Shown here one piece after another: positions 46,090-61,000 of a stretch of DNA of 64,000 nt. Below the pieces are notes generated by a model. It did no database searches, was not told the DNA's origin, and saw only the letters and a program-made list of their open reading frames with translations. This DNA comes from Chrysogorgia sp. JL179-B06 (Eukaryota > Cnidaria > Anthozoa > Scleralcyonacea > Chrysogorgiidae). Location of the stretch: contig JAYKKM010000047.1 in assembly GCA_035772405.1 (NCBI GenBank), positions 4,017,501-4,081,500 of the forward strand. The letters are read 5' to 3'. How positions within the stretch are numbered: position 1 is the stretch's first letter; each line of letters begins with the position of its first letter. The translations under genes and the position numbers were made by a program.

Positions 46090-49000
46090 CTAAATCACCA
46101 AAGAAAACATAACCCAAGTTAAGCAAAACAAGATAAGATTATAAATGAATCTTTCGTGAAAAATAACCAAAACCGTAAATGCACGATTTACCCCCAATCC
46201 ACACCATTCCCCCGAAACGGCGAGAGAACCTCGGGTATCACGAGCCATTTCTTTGATCCCTCCGAACCAATAGGATTGCTGGGGTCAGATCGTGAGGTCT
46301 TTTCTGATTGGCTCAGTCACAGAATCGGGGTTGGAGGAAAAAACTAATTACCCGTGTAGAGAAGCATGAGATTATTGTTGTCTAAAGATACGTGATCAAA
46401 GACTCAGGATATTTACGAAATGCTTTTGCATGACAATTTATCGGTCGTTCTCCCAAGACGTTTGCCTGAAATTAAATCCCTTATCGTGTCGCAGAGGGAG
46501 GTCGTATTCGCACATTCGATACTGTTACGAGCCAACTAGGAATTACTGCTGCTACTATGAACGGGGATACCATCGATGAGCAAGGAATTTGTGATGGAGA
46601 CTATTGCATTGTGTTTGGCAGTCCAGAGTCTTTTCTTTCAAATAAGTGGTGTATACAATATCAATATAATCAGAAACGATTATTTGGAGTATTATACAGA
46701 AATACTTGCTCGCGTTCAGGTGCAATTACAAGTATGGATAATGGAACGTTCTGTATATGTTGTGTTAATGTTTCCAAAATTGAAGGGGCCTGGAATATTT
46801 ATCAAGCTTTAAACAATGTTTCTGTGTCCCAGACGGAAATCGAACCCTCAAGCTTCTGTTGGGCGCTCTAACCATTGAGCTATCAGAAGTTCAGAACTCA
46901 GATGGCAGATAAGATATCTAGAACTACTGTAATATATCGAGACTGCTAATTTTCTGTCAATATTAATTTTAAAACTTAGATATACAGACATAACGAGACT
47001 GCTGAATCAGCAGCGTCGCACGTACGAAATAAATAAATAAATAAATACGAACTAGTACACAACGTAGCCTTCGCTCTGCCATCTGAGTTATGGTAGATCA
47101 ATGGTTAGAGCGTCTAAACGGATATCAGAAGGTTGCGGGTTCAATTTCTGTCTGGGACTCAGAATTTGTAAAATTTTAGTAGTAAATTCGCAACGATTTA
47201 CTATATATTTAAATAACCAAGCTGCAAGTCACATTTTAATATATTCTGATAGCGGAACGTGGTAGCCTTCGCTCTGCCATCTGAATTCTGGTATAGCTCA
47301 ATGGTTAGTCTCTGTCTTATACTCGTTGCAACATTGGCGATAGTTTGCCATTGAAGATAAGAAATCGACATAGTGCGAGCAAGAACGTTCGTGATTACGG
47401 ATATCATATGTTTATCCTGCAAGAAAATTGAAATATCGTCAAACAAATGAGTTTATAAACGCGTATCCGTAGTCAGGGCTATGACAATATGATATATAAA
47501 GTTGTTCTTTCTTTCCTTTTTGTTGAGTGACAGTCATCACTATGATGGTGGTGGACATACATGTAGGTCGGTTTTGTTTGCTGTACCAGGTGTCGAGGAA
47601 GCAAGAGGGTCCTTGGAAAAAAGTATTCACCGCGAAGTTGTATTGCCTGTTGCCATTGCTCATGAAGTTAAACGAGCTTTTTTTACACGAGAACTTACTG
47701 AATACGGTGGATCATTAGCACATTTTCTCTCACGTTGTTGTTCATCTACCTGAGCTAAAAACGACGTAAGTGACTTCTTCTCCAGCAGGTGCTTTTCAAA
47801 TTTCAAAAACTCTCCGTAACATTTCTGGGAAACATTTTCAGACGCACCGTGGATTGTTACGACTTCTTTATCATGATAAACGTTTAAGTATACCTGCAAA
47901 TTCTGCAAAATGGTTGATTTGGTGAATTAAGTTCGGCAGTTTTCCGTGGAGTTTCTTGCTAAATTTGTATGTCGTTCCCATAATCGCTGAATTGAAGAGA
48001 TTTGTTGTCGATTGTTATTTGTAAAAGTGTTGAACCCACCACTCTCTAATTAGATCCGATCAACTTTCGATATGTTTTTACTGGTCAAATTTTAATGAGA
48101 TTAACGCAACACGAAAGTGAGATTGCTTGCCCGTGACACGAGAGGTTCTCTCGCCGCTTGGGTGGGGGGAGGGAGAGGTGTACATGTAGAATCTCTGGGA
48201 CCAAGGTAATATTAAAGTGCCATTCCGCATGCACAATCTGTTGCGACTTGTAAACAGACTGTATCTTGCTATCAACTGTCGGGAATGTCGACATTGTTCA
48301 GTCATCGCATGATGTGACAGCACTGTTCCTCTTTCCTCTGCTGAGGCTTCAAAGGCCACGAAAGGCAGTTTTCTAACACAAGAACTGTTGTATTTGGAGA
48401 ACCCGGCGTTGACAGATGAAACTCGGGCGAGCGGGGAGAAAACGAAAGTTGTCTCGATTGCTCAACACGTAGAGCAACGGTGAAGGCTAATAGTGATGAC
48501 TCAAAAGGATCTTTACATTTTCTAGAACTTCTAAGGCCTAACCCTAATATCAATCCTATACCCATAACCCTAACCTTGATCCTAACCCTAACCGTTGCTA
48601 AGTGCTAACCCTAACCTATAACGAAGAATAAAGACCAGATAAAAACAGAAAGGTCCTTTTGAGTCCTCCGTTTTAGCCTTCCCCTAGAGCAACGGACCGG
48701 AATCCCAAATCCCGCTAGATCAACAAATTTCCGTTCACTTAGCAGTGTAAGTTCACTTAATCATGATGATACATTTTCATGTCACCCGCAATCCAGAAGA
48801 TGCGTGCACAGTAGCAGAGTATACAGTGGGTTAATGACGATGACAACTTTTCTTGCCAACTGCTAGGTTGCGCAACAATGATATAACAACAGGGAACACG
48901 CTTGTTCTAATCATTATATTTTTCCTGTTCCTATCAATGTTGAACATAATTTGTGAAACAATGCTGAACAACAATGTCATTGTCTGTTCGACACCATTGT

Positions 49001-52000
49001 TCAAGCATAATATAGTCACGATGTTTCGATATTGTTTAACCAATTAAATTGTTCAGCCAACATTATCTATAGCTACTTTAGGTTTTCAAGTAAATGTAAA
49101 ATTACTATACCTTTGTGGCACTGGGTTCCGATAATTCCGTGTCAGGTGCAGCAGGAGCCCGTTCTGCGTCGTCCAAATATGATGTGTCTTCGTCCAGGGC
49201 TAAGTCATCCCCCAGAGCGTCTAGTTCTAAAGATACATTAAGCAATAGGGAGGTTATGCAAACAGAATGGCGACGGTGTTAGATAACTATAGCTTCGATT
49301 TCGTCTAACACTTAGAGATATAGATCATATAGTGAATGTGATTTCTTCCAGCTCATGGGAGCTCTAGTCTTAGTTTTGTAAAGCACTTGTAATCACTTTG
49401 TCAACGCTAAACTTGACCAACGAATTTTGATGTCTCAACTGTTAGTTACGTCGTCTCTAGAACGTTAAATATGGTGTCGTGTATAGAACTACGTCGGCGT
49501 TGTGGTTACTCTTGTTCGGAAAATGTCAAACCATTATCATCTTTGTTTTGGATGAAAACTTGAATTGAAAGATTGAAGAAAGCAACCTTAAAGTCAACCT
49601 CGTACCCAGGGTCTCATCTCCGCTAGCGTGGGGGGGGGGGGGGCGGGCGGCGAGCGGAGATGAGACCCTAGGTACGAGGTTGCCTTACAGTGCCTATAAA
49701 GCTAATATTTTTATTTGATGCTTTTGAATGGCAAATATTCAAAACTAACTAAAGATTCCGTATTAAAAAAAAATGATAAGTAAAAATAATCCAAAAAATT
49801 GATGATGCGCGATCAGGATTGAACATTGTAATATAATAAAGCCATTCTATTGAAGAAATAGTTAAACACTTATATCTTCTCATGCGTTTTTAATTTACAT
49901 ATTATTTATTTTCTCATGCGTTTTTAATTTACATATTATAATTTTTTAGATCCCACTGTATATAATTATATGATAGTTTTATTCATTATTTTTTACCCGT
50001 CGAAGGCTGCATGCCAGCCGAAAGCTCGTAGTATTAAAATTGTTTTAGATCAGAGAGCGTCTTTATTCTATAAAAATAATACATTGGAAAATCCCTTTTC
50101 CATTTACTCATTCTACCCTGATTTATGCGACAAATCTGAAACGAGTAGTGACGTTTACAGCTCGACCACAGGAATTTTGCTATTGAAAACTGGCTGCAAA
50201 GAGGTATTTACGTCACAGTCCCTTATTATGCACATATTTCCGGGTGCGAGGAATTAGTCGCATAAAGTTCATCATGTTTGATCATAGTTAGTAGAGGGGA
50301 TAGTTTGGAAGCTCCATTGTCTTTCAAGATGACGCAATAGTCATGTTATTGTATTGGAGGACCGTGAAAGCGAACAACAAAGAACAATGACTTTTGCGGA
50401 CCTTCCAAACAATCAACCTCGTTCCCAGGGTCTCAGGTTGCCAAACAATCCTAATAACTATGGTTTGATTAAGTTTTTGGAATGTAAAATGACACAATAT
50501 TAAAGTGCCTATGACGTGAAAATTAAGTTTATCTTATTTGAAAGAACTCTTAAAATAATTAAGAATGTCAATTTAAAGCTTTTCCATATTTCACTTAGTT
50601 CGTGAGATATTTAGACTTATATGATATTCAAATGAGATGATCTATGACGTCACAAGTTGTGCAATACATTTTAACATATTGGAAGATCGTGTATATCTTT
50701 AAGATTATTGAACGAAATCACTTGAAACTTTGCATGTCGATACAGACCACTAAACGGAATAAGATCGTTCAAGTTTTAATGTTACAACAGTAATAGTATA
50801 GTTCCCAGACCACTACGTCTCTTTGAAAAAAATCTTCGTTTTCTAACATAGTAGGCTTTGCACCAACGTCAAACTTCAGTTTCAAATTAGTTAAGTTAGT
50901 GCAAATCTACTCAACCAGTACCAATTCGAAAATGTTTCCCACCGAAAAGAAAACAAATCATTTTGTTTTGAAAATCAAGAGGTCTGGAATCTGATCATTT
51001 ACCATGGCGACCATAAAACTAAAACTATGTTCTGCAGTTTAGTGGTCTGTATGCACATTCAAAGTTCCAAGTGATTTCCTTCAATAATCTTAAAGATATA
51101 TGCGCTTTTCCAATATGTTAAAATGTTGTGCACAACTTGTGACGTCATAAATCATCTCATTTGAATATCATATTAGTCTAAATAACTCCACAACTAAGTG
51201 AAATATGGAAAAGCTGTAAATTGATTTTCTTAATTATTTTAGTAGTTCTTTTAAATAAGATGAACCAAATTTTCATGTCATAGGCACTAATATTAAATTT
51301 CAATAAAAGAAACCTATTTTTTTAATCCTTCATCAGCAAAAATATCAAATAAAAATTTTCGTTTCCTAGGCACTTTAGGGATCGGTCATTATTTACGGTC
51401 AGAGGGGTGGGGGCCGAAGAGAAATAGATTTGGTGCTGGAAAAAATTTTACTAACCAAATTAAGATCAGAAATTTAACCGTCCCAACCATTTATGGGTAA
51501 AGAAAATTTAAAATTATTTTACCCAACCCAAGAAGTAAAAAATTAAATAAAGCCCAATTCCCATCATATCGTCGATACAAGTTTTAATAACAACCAAAAT
51601 ATATATACAGACCTTTCAGATTATTATCTCCCTATACAGAGCAGGAATCCAAGGAAAAACACAGAGAGGAATACAATAACAAAAGCTAATGTGCAATGAT
51701 GAATAAGGAGAACGGAGATTCCAATTTTAAATGATGAACTCTTAATATTTTTATGTAAATAGTCATGAAAATTTTGCTACCAAACTAACTCTTTGATTCA
51801 GAGAAGCGATTTTTTTTTACTCAACCATTTAGGCTCCCACCTCAGCCATAGATAATGACCGGTCCATTAAGCAACTGAACAATATGGATGTGTAATTCGT
51901 AATTTCTTTCAATGATAAAAATCCCAACGTATTATCTAACCGTCACCGTTCTCATTGGCTTTATGGCTTAAAAACGGCGGCTTTCCAAACGGCGGCTTTC

Positions 52001-55000
52001 AAAAATGTTTTTGCTGAGATCTTGCTTTTGACCGAGCACGAAGGTGCTTTTCAAGATCTCAGCCAAAACATTTTTGAAAGCTGCCGTTTGGGAGTGATAC
52101 AGAGTTGCCTGCGGAGGAGACTAGGCTTAAGCTCCTTATTGGACTGTATTAACAAACTGTATTAAGGTGCTTTACAAACTAATTAATTAGCATTAATTAT
52201 CATAAATCAGGTTGAAAAACTTTCATTTTCTAGAAAATTCCATCTTGTACGCCCACGTAGCATCATGAAAATTCAAAACGCCACCAATCGCAGAGTTGTT
52301 TATGAAATCAAATCAAACTTGGCGTGTGAGTGGATCTTGTTTGCCTAGCGCTTGTCGATTTTTAATTTTTAATCTTGCGTTACCGTGTACCGTATTTTTC
52401 GATTCACGACTTCATGGGTCTTCTAGGACCCATTTTGACTGCATGGGTAAAGAAAGGTCCTTATTTATGACAGACTGTATTAGCAAACTGTATTAAGGTG
52501 CATTTACATACTGGGGTTAATCGACCCGATTTATGGTTTAGATGCAAGTTAAGGACAAAAATTGTAAGCGGAATGATTTGTGGGCTCATAATACTTAAAG
52601 TGCATATAAACCCAAATTCGTTTTATTCTCATTAAATTTGGCACGTCACCAGGATTCTAATGATATATATTACATCTTGTTTGAAGAAAAACTCATTTTG
52701 TTAGCGCTTGCCAAACATGCCAAAAAATACGAATTTTTATTGTTTCAAAAATCATGACCGGTAGTACGGGATCTGGGTACTAGTAGTGTTGTGACGTCTA
52801 TGTAGTCACGCAGATTTCAGAACCATGTTAAAACATAGTAAACATAGTGTTTTCAATACGTTGTTGCTGGCTATTCCAATACATAATCTAGCGCTGAAAA
52901 GTTCGGAATACTTCATAAATTTATTTTGCTAACGATAAAGCGAAGAAACGAAGAAAACAATGGATGATTTCGAGAAAACTAAGATAGCAAAGTGGGAACC
53001 CACAAAGGAGTCGCGTATTTGTTCCATACAATTTTTGCGTCAGATGATTTTCGATTTTATAAGGCCTTGCCTGGAAAGAAGATGAACTAGGAATTGCTGT
53101 GGTTCCAACAATCCATAGAAACGATCGAGGAGAAGCCGATGTCGAAAAGCCGAAAAGGAGACGCCGCCAGTTAGGAGATAAATATTATGCGACAGCGCCG
53201 ATACATTTTATGCCTTTTATATGCACTGTCAACTGTGTATCATGCATTTTCCTGCGTGGGACTAGAAGCTTTTCGCGATGCTGTAATAAGAAACATTTAA
53301 TCATTTTAGAGAACAAAAATAATGTTAGAGTCACAAGCGATCGACGAGGTTCAGACATAGCTTTCGGATGTTGAAAGTAGTTTTATAGTAACCAAAGCCG
53401 GCGAAGCGCAAACGACGCCTGTCTCGAGGCCTGTCAGATTCGGCTGAAAGCCTGTAACAACATATCTTCGTCGTCTCGTCGACAACTTATCTTCTGTCGC
53501 TTCGCTCATTATTTCCACTTGATAATCGTATTCCGTGTTAAAATATGAACTATTAGACACAGAATAACTCTCTGTCTGGTTTAGAATGGTGTAACGCTAT
53601 CCAACAGCGTCACAAGAGTGAATATTTATGGTAAGGACCATGCCTTTTGAAACAACCCGTGGAGATAGATTTCACTTTGCAGCGGAGTCTTCAGTCTTGA
53701 GTAGATGCACACATACCATCATTCACAGAGTCACAAGCGGTCGACGAGGTTCAGCCTTAGCTTTCGGATGTTGAAAGTGTTTTTTATATCGAAGCCGGCG
53801 AAGCGCAAACGACGCTTGTCTGATTCGGCTTGATAAAATATGCCTCATAATGATGGCTGCAACATACTGTCGACGCGGGCCACATCTTCGACGACATTAT
53901 TCTCATCTTCTGTCGCTTGTCCCACTATTTCCACTTCATAATCGTATTCCGCGTTAAAATATGAACTATTAGACGAAGAATGACTTCCTGAATTTGAATT
54001 TTACATCGGCAATACGCTTCGACAAGAACAACGTTTCTTCACGTTTTTACTATGAAAACCATAGTAATTATCGGCCGGAAGTAAAACGAGTGACTACATA
54101 GACGTCACAAACAACTCTCGACCCAGACTCCGTACTACCGGTCATGAAATCAAAATATCCAACTTTGGGAGCTTGTAGAATCTTTGTTTTTCATTTTTAC
54201 TCGATCAAATAATCTGCAAAAAACCTTCTATCCATCTCCTCTTTCGTTTGAGCCAGAAACGAATTTGGGTTTATATGCACTTTAATCTTCCTACAGGGTG
54301 TATTTTTCCTTATACTGTATTATACCTCAACTATAAATTGTCCAATCAAAGAGCTAGATTTGTACCACGTGACCAGTCAATTTAAACTCGAATTCCCTCT
54401 GTGGAGGCACAGAATAAATACTCAACCAGAAGTCCAACTCCCGTGAAAACATGTCCCATTTTTTTTATGCGCATGCGCGAGTCGGCCATTTTGCTAGCAA
54501 GCGTGCATGTTTGTTGATGGCGGAAAATGGCTAATAACTTCCAAACTACGCATTGTTGAAAGACATCGTCTGCGTACGTATGTTAATAATTTCATAAGCT
54601 TTCATTTGGTGTATAGTGCAAGTTTTTCCGTTTTCTGTATTTTTATTAAATGTTCAAAATGTTCGTACCATTGCTCGTAAATGGAAGGAAATTTCTCCCT
54701 AATGTTGTAGAATTTTGAATATTGTTCATAAAATACTTAACACAGAAGCTTGGGCTTGTTATCAAACAGAAGATACTGTAAAATGTTATCTGTGGTAGAA
54801 ATCTCAAGTTTCTAGCTTAACGGAAAGTATTTCAAAAAAGAGGAAACCTTTTTTTTCATTTTTGTCTGGCCTGTGTGAATTGGTGAAGTTTGTTTTTCCT
54901 TTTGCAGTTACAGGGTTTGATATTTTAAATAACTTTGCTAATACTGTATGTATGAACTTCGGATATGTTTTAAACAAAAGCTAATACAAATATGAAACTT

Positions 55001-58000
55001 TGTTTTTTGATGTAAAATAAATTTATACGATTCTTTTAAAGTTATAGATTAACAACAAACTACAAGATGAGAAATTATATCATTCCAATATTCTTAAGAT
55101 ATATTCAAAAATATGTTCACTAATGTTCATCTAAAACTTTTTCTGCTTCAGTTAGAAAACTACAAACGTTTGCAGAACTTTGTCTTTCAATTAGCTTTTG
55201 TTTAAAGCATATCCGAAGTTCATACATACAGTATTTGCAAAGTTATATGAAATAGCAAACAGCACAACTGCAAAAGGAAAAACAAACTTCACCAATTTAC
55301 ATAGGCCAGACAAAAATGAAAAAAAGGTTTCCTCTTTTTTGAAATACTTTCCGTTAAGCTAGAAACTTGAGATTTCTACCACAGATAAAATTTTACAGTA
55401 TCTTCTGTTTGATATCAAGCCCAAGCTTCTGTGTTAAGTATTTTATGAACAATATTCAAAATTCTACAACATTAGGGAAAAATTTCCTTTTCATTTACGA
55501 GCAATGGTACAAACATTTTGAACATTTAAAAAAAATACAGATAACGGAAAAACTTGCACTATACACCAAACGAAAGCTTATGAAATTGTTAACAACATAC
55601 GTACACGATATCTTTCAAAAATGCGTAGTTTTGAAGTTATAAGCCATCTTCTTCTATAAACAAATATGGTGGTGATATTTAAGAATTGTGAAAGCCAGCT
55701 TCAGGGGGGGTATGCCTGAAACCAAGAAGTAGCTTGCTCGCAAAATGGCGTCAATTGATTATCACTTTATAGACATTTTAACAAGTTACAGATGATGCAG
55801 AAACTCGAGCTATGCATAAACATAACAGTTATGTGCATTCTGTCGTTCCACTTTAAAGTTTCGACCACGAAAGGTACAGTTGTCAGTCGTTACACGACGT
55901 TTCCTCCGCTACACCGCCACCCCCCGGCCACCAAGTGCACGCTTGCTAGCAAAATGGCGGCGGATGCGCGAGCTGAGATGCGCGAGGACACCTACATCAA
56001 AGGCGCCGACACGGAGTCGGACTTCTGGTTGAGTATTTATTCTGTGGTGGAGGGGTATTCATCTAGAGTATCACGCGCGAAACCAAATACCACGCGCGAA
56101 ACCAAATACCACGCGCGAAAACCAAATAACACGCGCGTAAACCAAGACGAGCCTGTAAACAATGATGGTGGAGCAACAAGACGTTTCAAGACAGCATTCA
56201 AGATTGTTTCGGTATAATATATCATTTACAGCAGAGATCCTCCACTCGGGGAATTCGACGAAATATTACCCCTCGGGATGATATATCCCTCGGGGTAATA
56301 TTTCGTCGAATTCCCCTCGCTCCTGGAGGGGTACAGGTATAATAGTGAATTCCCCTCTGTGGAGGGATATTTGACTTGAGTATCACGCGCGAAACCAAAT
56401 ACCACGCGCGTAAACCAAGACGATCCTGTAAACAATGGAGGAGCAACAAGACGTTTCAAGACAGCATTCAAGATTGTTTCGGTATAATATATAATTTATA
56501 GATCTTCTGCTCGGGGAATTCGTCGAAATATTACCCCACGGGATGATATATCATCCCTCGGGGGTAATATTTCGTCGAATTCCCCTCGCTCCGTGTCTAT
56601 AAATGACACAAATATACCATGCAGCATCTAAATCGTAAATTGGTCCGATTATCGCTCCTTAAGCGTTTACCGCTGTTGTGCTTTATAGTATTCGATATTG
56701 CATTTTTACAAATTGTTGATTTGAAAAACGCTCCTATGAAAAAAACGCTCCGAAATTCATTTGCTAAACGCTTCATTTGCTAAACGCTAAAAACGCTTCG
56801 AAATTCATTTGCCCCATGCAGGTTAACCCCAGAATTAAAGAAACTCATTCCCCACCGAGATTACCTCAAAAATAGCCATTATACCAGGGAAAGACACTGA
56901 TTTGGCTACATATAATCTGGTACTGACTAGGTACTTAATACATGTATTAGGTTCGGCGCATGATAAGCGCGAAATTTGTCCTCCTACACATACTAAACCT
57001 TAATTTCTGAAACCAAGCTTTCGAAACTTGTTCCGGGTATTTAGTACTTGAAGTTGAATGGATCTTGCGGCTTATTTAAGGGATGCATGATGAAAAAGAC
57101 CGATTTTTCTACACTTGAATTTAATAAAATATATACTTTATTATGAACAATAGGCAGTCGCGATGATTAACAAACGCGGTACAAATGCAATATCAGTAAA
57201 CGATGAGGATGACGGATCAAAATATTTGCCATATACAGCGACATTATTTGTCGTTTTTAACAAAATTTCATCAATTATCGTAAACTGTCCGAAGTTACTT
57301 TGTTACTGTCCAAAGATATTTTATTGCATGGGACAAGTTCGTCAGTGGGCCGAGTTGGTTTCGCAAATGGGAGTGTGCCGAGTTAGTTAGTGGGCCGAGT
57401 TGGTTTTGCCAGTGGGCCGACCTGCAGAAGAAGTGGGCCGAGATGGTATAGGCCGAGTTGGTAAGTGGGCCGAGTTGGTAAGTGGGCCGAGTTGATCAAC
57501 ACAACCTAAACACCTAATGTAAGATCGGTGAAACTGGTCAAAGATATTTTTTATAATTATATTATCATTATCACCATTATCGTTATCGAACATATGTGAA
57601 GGGAAGAAAAAACAAAAGTACACTCATGTATAGGATAATGTAACTTGGTACTAAATGCACTAACCTGCTTCTAAGTCATCTTCATCTAACTCCGGTGTTC
57701 CGTAAGATCGACCAAGCGCGTCTTGAACTTCATTAGCTTGATCAAGTAAATCTGATAAGTCATCTTGCATGTCCTAAATTAAAACATTGATGATTTTTCC
57801 AATACTATCAATTTGTCCTCATTACTATCAGCTCTGACTGGCCAGTTACTCTGAGACGCGGTGACTATCACATCACTATAAATCATACTGTACTTGAAAA
57901 AGTGTTTTTTGCGACCAGACTGAGTTTATTCGTTCCAGTCCCCTCTCATAATCATCATTTTCATGTATGGTAATCATCATTTTCATTTACAAGCTGCCAA

Positions 58001-61000
58001 AAGTAGCCACTAATGCTGGTAAACGTACTTTTGCCTTTTTGGCATCAAGTGAGTGGAATCTATTAGTAGATACTGTGACTTGTTCAATATCATTTTCTTC
58101 ATTCCGTAAAAACTATTTAAGTATGGCTTTTTCCAAACTTAAAGACAAAGTTTGACTTTTCTTTGTCCGTGATATTATTTGTATATCTTGTTTTTTATTT
58201 TGTATTTACAGTCTTATCACTTAAGGCCTAGATGAAAATTACTCTGTGTAACTCTAGTCACCCTGGTTAAATAAAGTGTATTATTATTATTATTATTATT
58301 ATTATGGTTTCTAAAACGGGAGTTGATGTAGTGACGTCATACGAACAATTCACGAAGTTCGTTCTATACATGTATGAGAATATTGGAAGATGAAGAATAA
58401 TTCCTTACTCCTCAGGCATGTATAGTTCAATTTTTCTAAAATATGACGAATTTTTTTTTTAAATGGCGACTATATTATTGTAACTAATAAATCGGCGAAA
58501 GGGCTCAAAAACCTAGCATAAAGACATTGTATACAGATTTCTCTCAAGAAAGAACTGTATAAGCTTAGGGTAAGGAAGTTATTTATCGTATACCGGTACT
58601 ATAATTATTTGTATATTTTTATGTCCGTTTTAATCGTTACTGTGTTTTTGAAAGCTGTCAAGCGTGAAGAAAACAGCGAGCATTGGATTTACAAATTATA
58701 TCTACAGATAACACAGTTCAAACTGTCTGTTTAAAACTTCTCAATTGGATATTCAGTTCAAGCCTGAAATTATACGAAAACAATTAGTCAGATCAGTCTC
58801 GGTGATTATCGTTATATTTACCTAGACTTTGGTGACTAATTGTTAAATAGAAATTTCGACCTCATAATCTAATTGTTAATTTACTATAATACAAACAAGG
58901 AGAGACACTTGAGTTCAAACAAGGTTTTTGTTTTATCAAAAGACCTTGGACTTGTTCTCAAGAAGTCCTCACAATTTACTTTAATATTTTACTATCATTA
59001 TTGTCAATATTATAATTATTGTTACCTCAATTTGATCAATATTAACTTTCTTGTATTCCTTCTTCATTTCTTTCATTCCTGTCTTCATTGCATCAACCTT
59101 TTAAAACACAACCATGAGCAACAAACTACAAGTGTTTTTTGCCTGTACGATTATTAAATTTAGGAATTTCCATACAGTAAGTTCACCACTTTGCAAACTT
59201 CCGTAAACTTGTCTTAACAGTTCGCATTTTTACATATTTTGGTCGTTTTCTCGCGACTGGCCGGAAAAAGAATCTGGAGAGTTATTAAATACCAGTAAAT
59301 ACAATAACAGCTTTATTGATCTTATGTTTCTCCCATTGTTTCATAAAAAGCTATAGAACGTACCCGTGAACATACTGTACAATGATTTTTAATTAATTAT
59401 TATTATTTTAATAGACCATTTTTGCAGTAAAAAAATGAATTACAACAAAATTATTTCGAATTAAAATTGTTTCAAGCAGTGACTATGAAACTGTTTCTAA
59501 AACGATCAGTTCTGCAGCGATCGGAGGAATTAACAAGGAGGATTTTGTTCTAAGATTGTATCTGTAATGTCTCTCTGGAGGTACTAAACAACTGATCTTA
59601 TGCGAGTGATACATCATATTATTAACTAAAAGCGCTCATTAAGAGAGCAACGGCGATCATACAATGTCGGTAGCTTAATTATTTCCAACACGTTATTATA
59701 TTCGAGTAGAGGATATATTATACGGAGAGCTCTTCGTTGGATAGACTCGATTTGATTACTTAGGTAATTAGGTAGGCAACTATGCCAAACTGCGCATGCG
59801 TATTCCAGTATTGGTCTTACACAACTTTTTATATACAGTGACAAGGACTTCATTAGGAATCATACTCTTCTTTAACAACCGAAGAGCATAAAGGCGTTTG
59901 GAGGCCTTTTTACAGATTGCGTCGACATGGTAGTTCCACTTTAGATCGTTAGAAATTATTGTGTAATTATTCTATATACAATTTTTGTTTTGTTTTGATG
60001 CAACGACTTTTGTATTGATTTTAGGAACAACGTAGTTATGTAGCACTCTGATTTTCGAAGTTGTATATCTGGTTTCGTATTGATTATTGCAACGCTTTGA
60101 TTCTAATGTAGACAGTATAAACAATGGACACGTGCAGCATTTCTAAACGAACAAGACTGCAGATACATGTAGCAAATAGATCCACTTGCTCAAAATCAAC
60201 TGTTAGTGCAAAATCTGGTTTTTATCAGTGCAGCATCTGCCCTGCACTCAGATAGCTTGCTCCAGAGAACGTCAACCACCAACAACAGATTTTGTATTAT
60301 AAGATACATGAACTTACTGTAGTTTTGGTGTCTTTTAAAGTCTGTGTGGCATAATTTGTTTGTTCCATATTAAACGATTGCTGTCTGAGATTCTCAAGTT
60401 GACTTTCGTACCTATAATCATTGTTACAAATTATTATCAGATATACAGTAAGTACTGCAGTAACGTGCAGGCTTTCAAAATATGCCACTTCTGGTACTCT
60501 TCAATATTAATTGGTTGCATGTTAATTATGTTGCATGGTAGGTGCAGCAGAGTTTATTGCAAGTTACTTCATTTAAAATTATGAAAAAAGTGTTCTGTAA
60601 CTTTTTCTCTGCTCTATTGAGATTCCAAATCAAGTTACTTTCCTTTACTACATAGCATTGTCTACAGTATTGCTATTCCGTACATAATTACAAGAAATAT
60701 TATATATATTATATATATTATATATATATATTATATATATATAAAAGCAACAAGTGTGTCTTCTTGTTCCCTGTATTCGCACATGGTCAAAATTCTTGCT
60801 TGTCGATTGTAACATATTTCGCGTTTGGGACGATAAAAAGTGGTTGCTGATGAAATGTTTCCTGTATTTGCACGCTGTCAAAATTCTTATATACAGTATA
60901 TGTTTACTGCAAAAGACAAACGCTTATCTCAAAAAAAAGTCGCTCATGACAGGTTAAATTTTGTGTTTGGGATGCTAAAAAGTGGTCGCTGGTCGCATTT

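Noticed and set aside
46557..46871. An intact 104-residue gene
   Set aside because: Only the first 40 residues resemble RecQ-like repeats; the rest runs into a SINE and the frame has no good start.
55792..56217. 141-residue frame with repeats as a gene
   Set aside because: It spans the end of a fold-back element and the cacgcgcg micro-repeats; the repeat drives the open frame.
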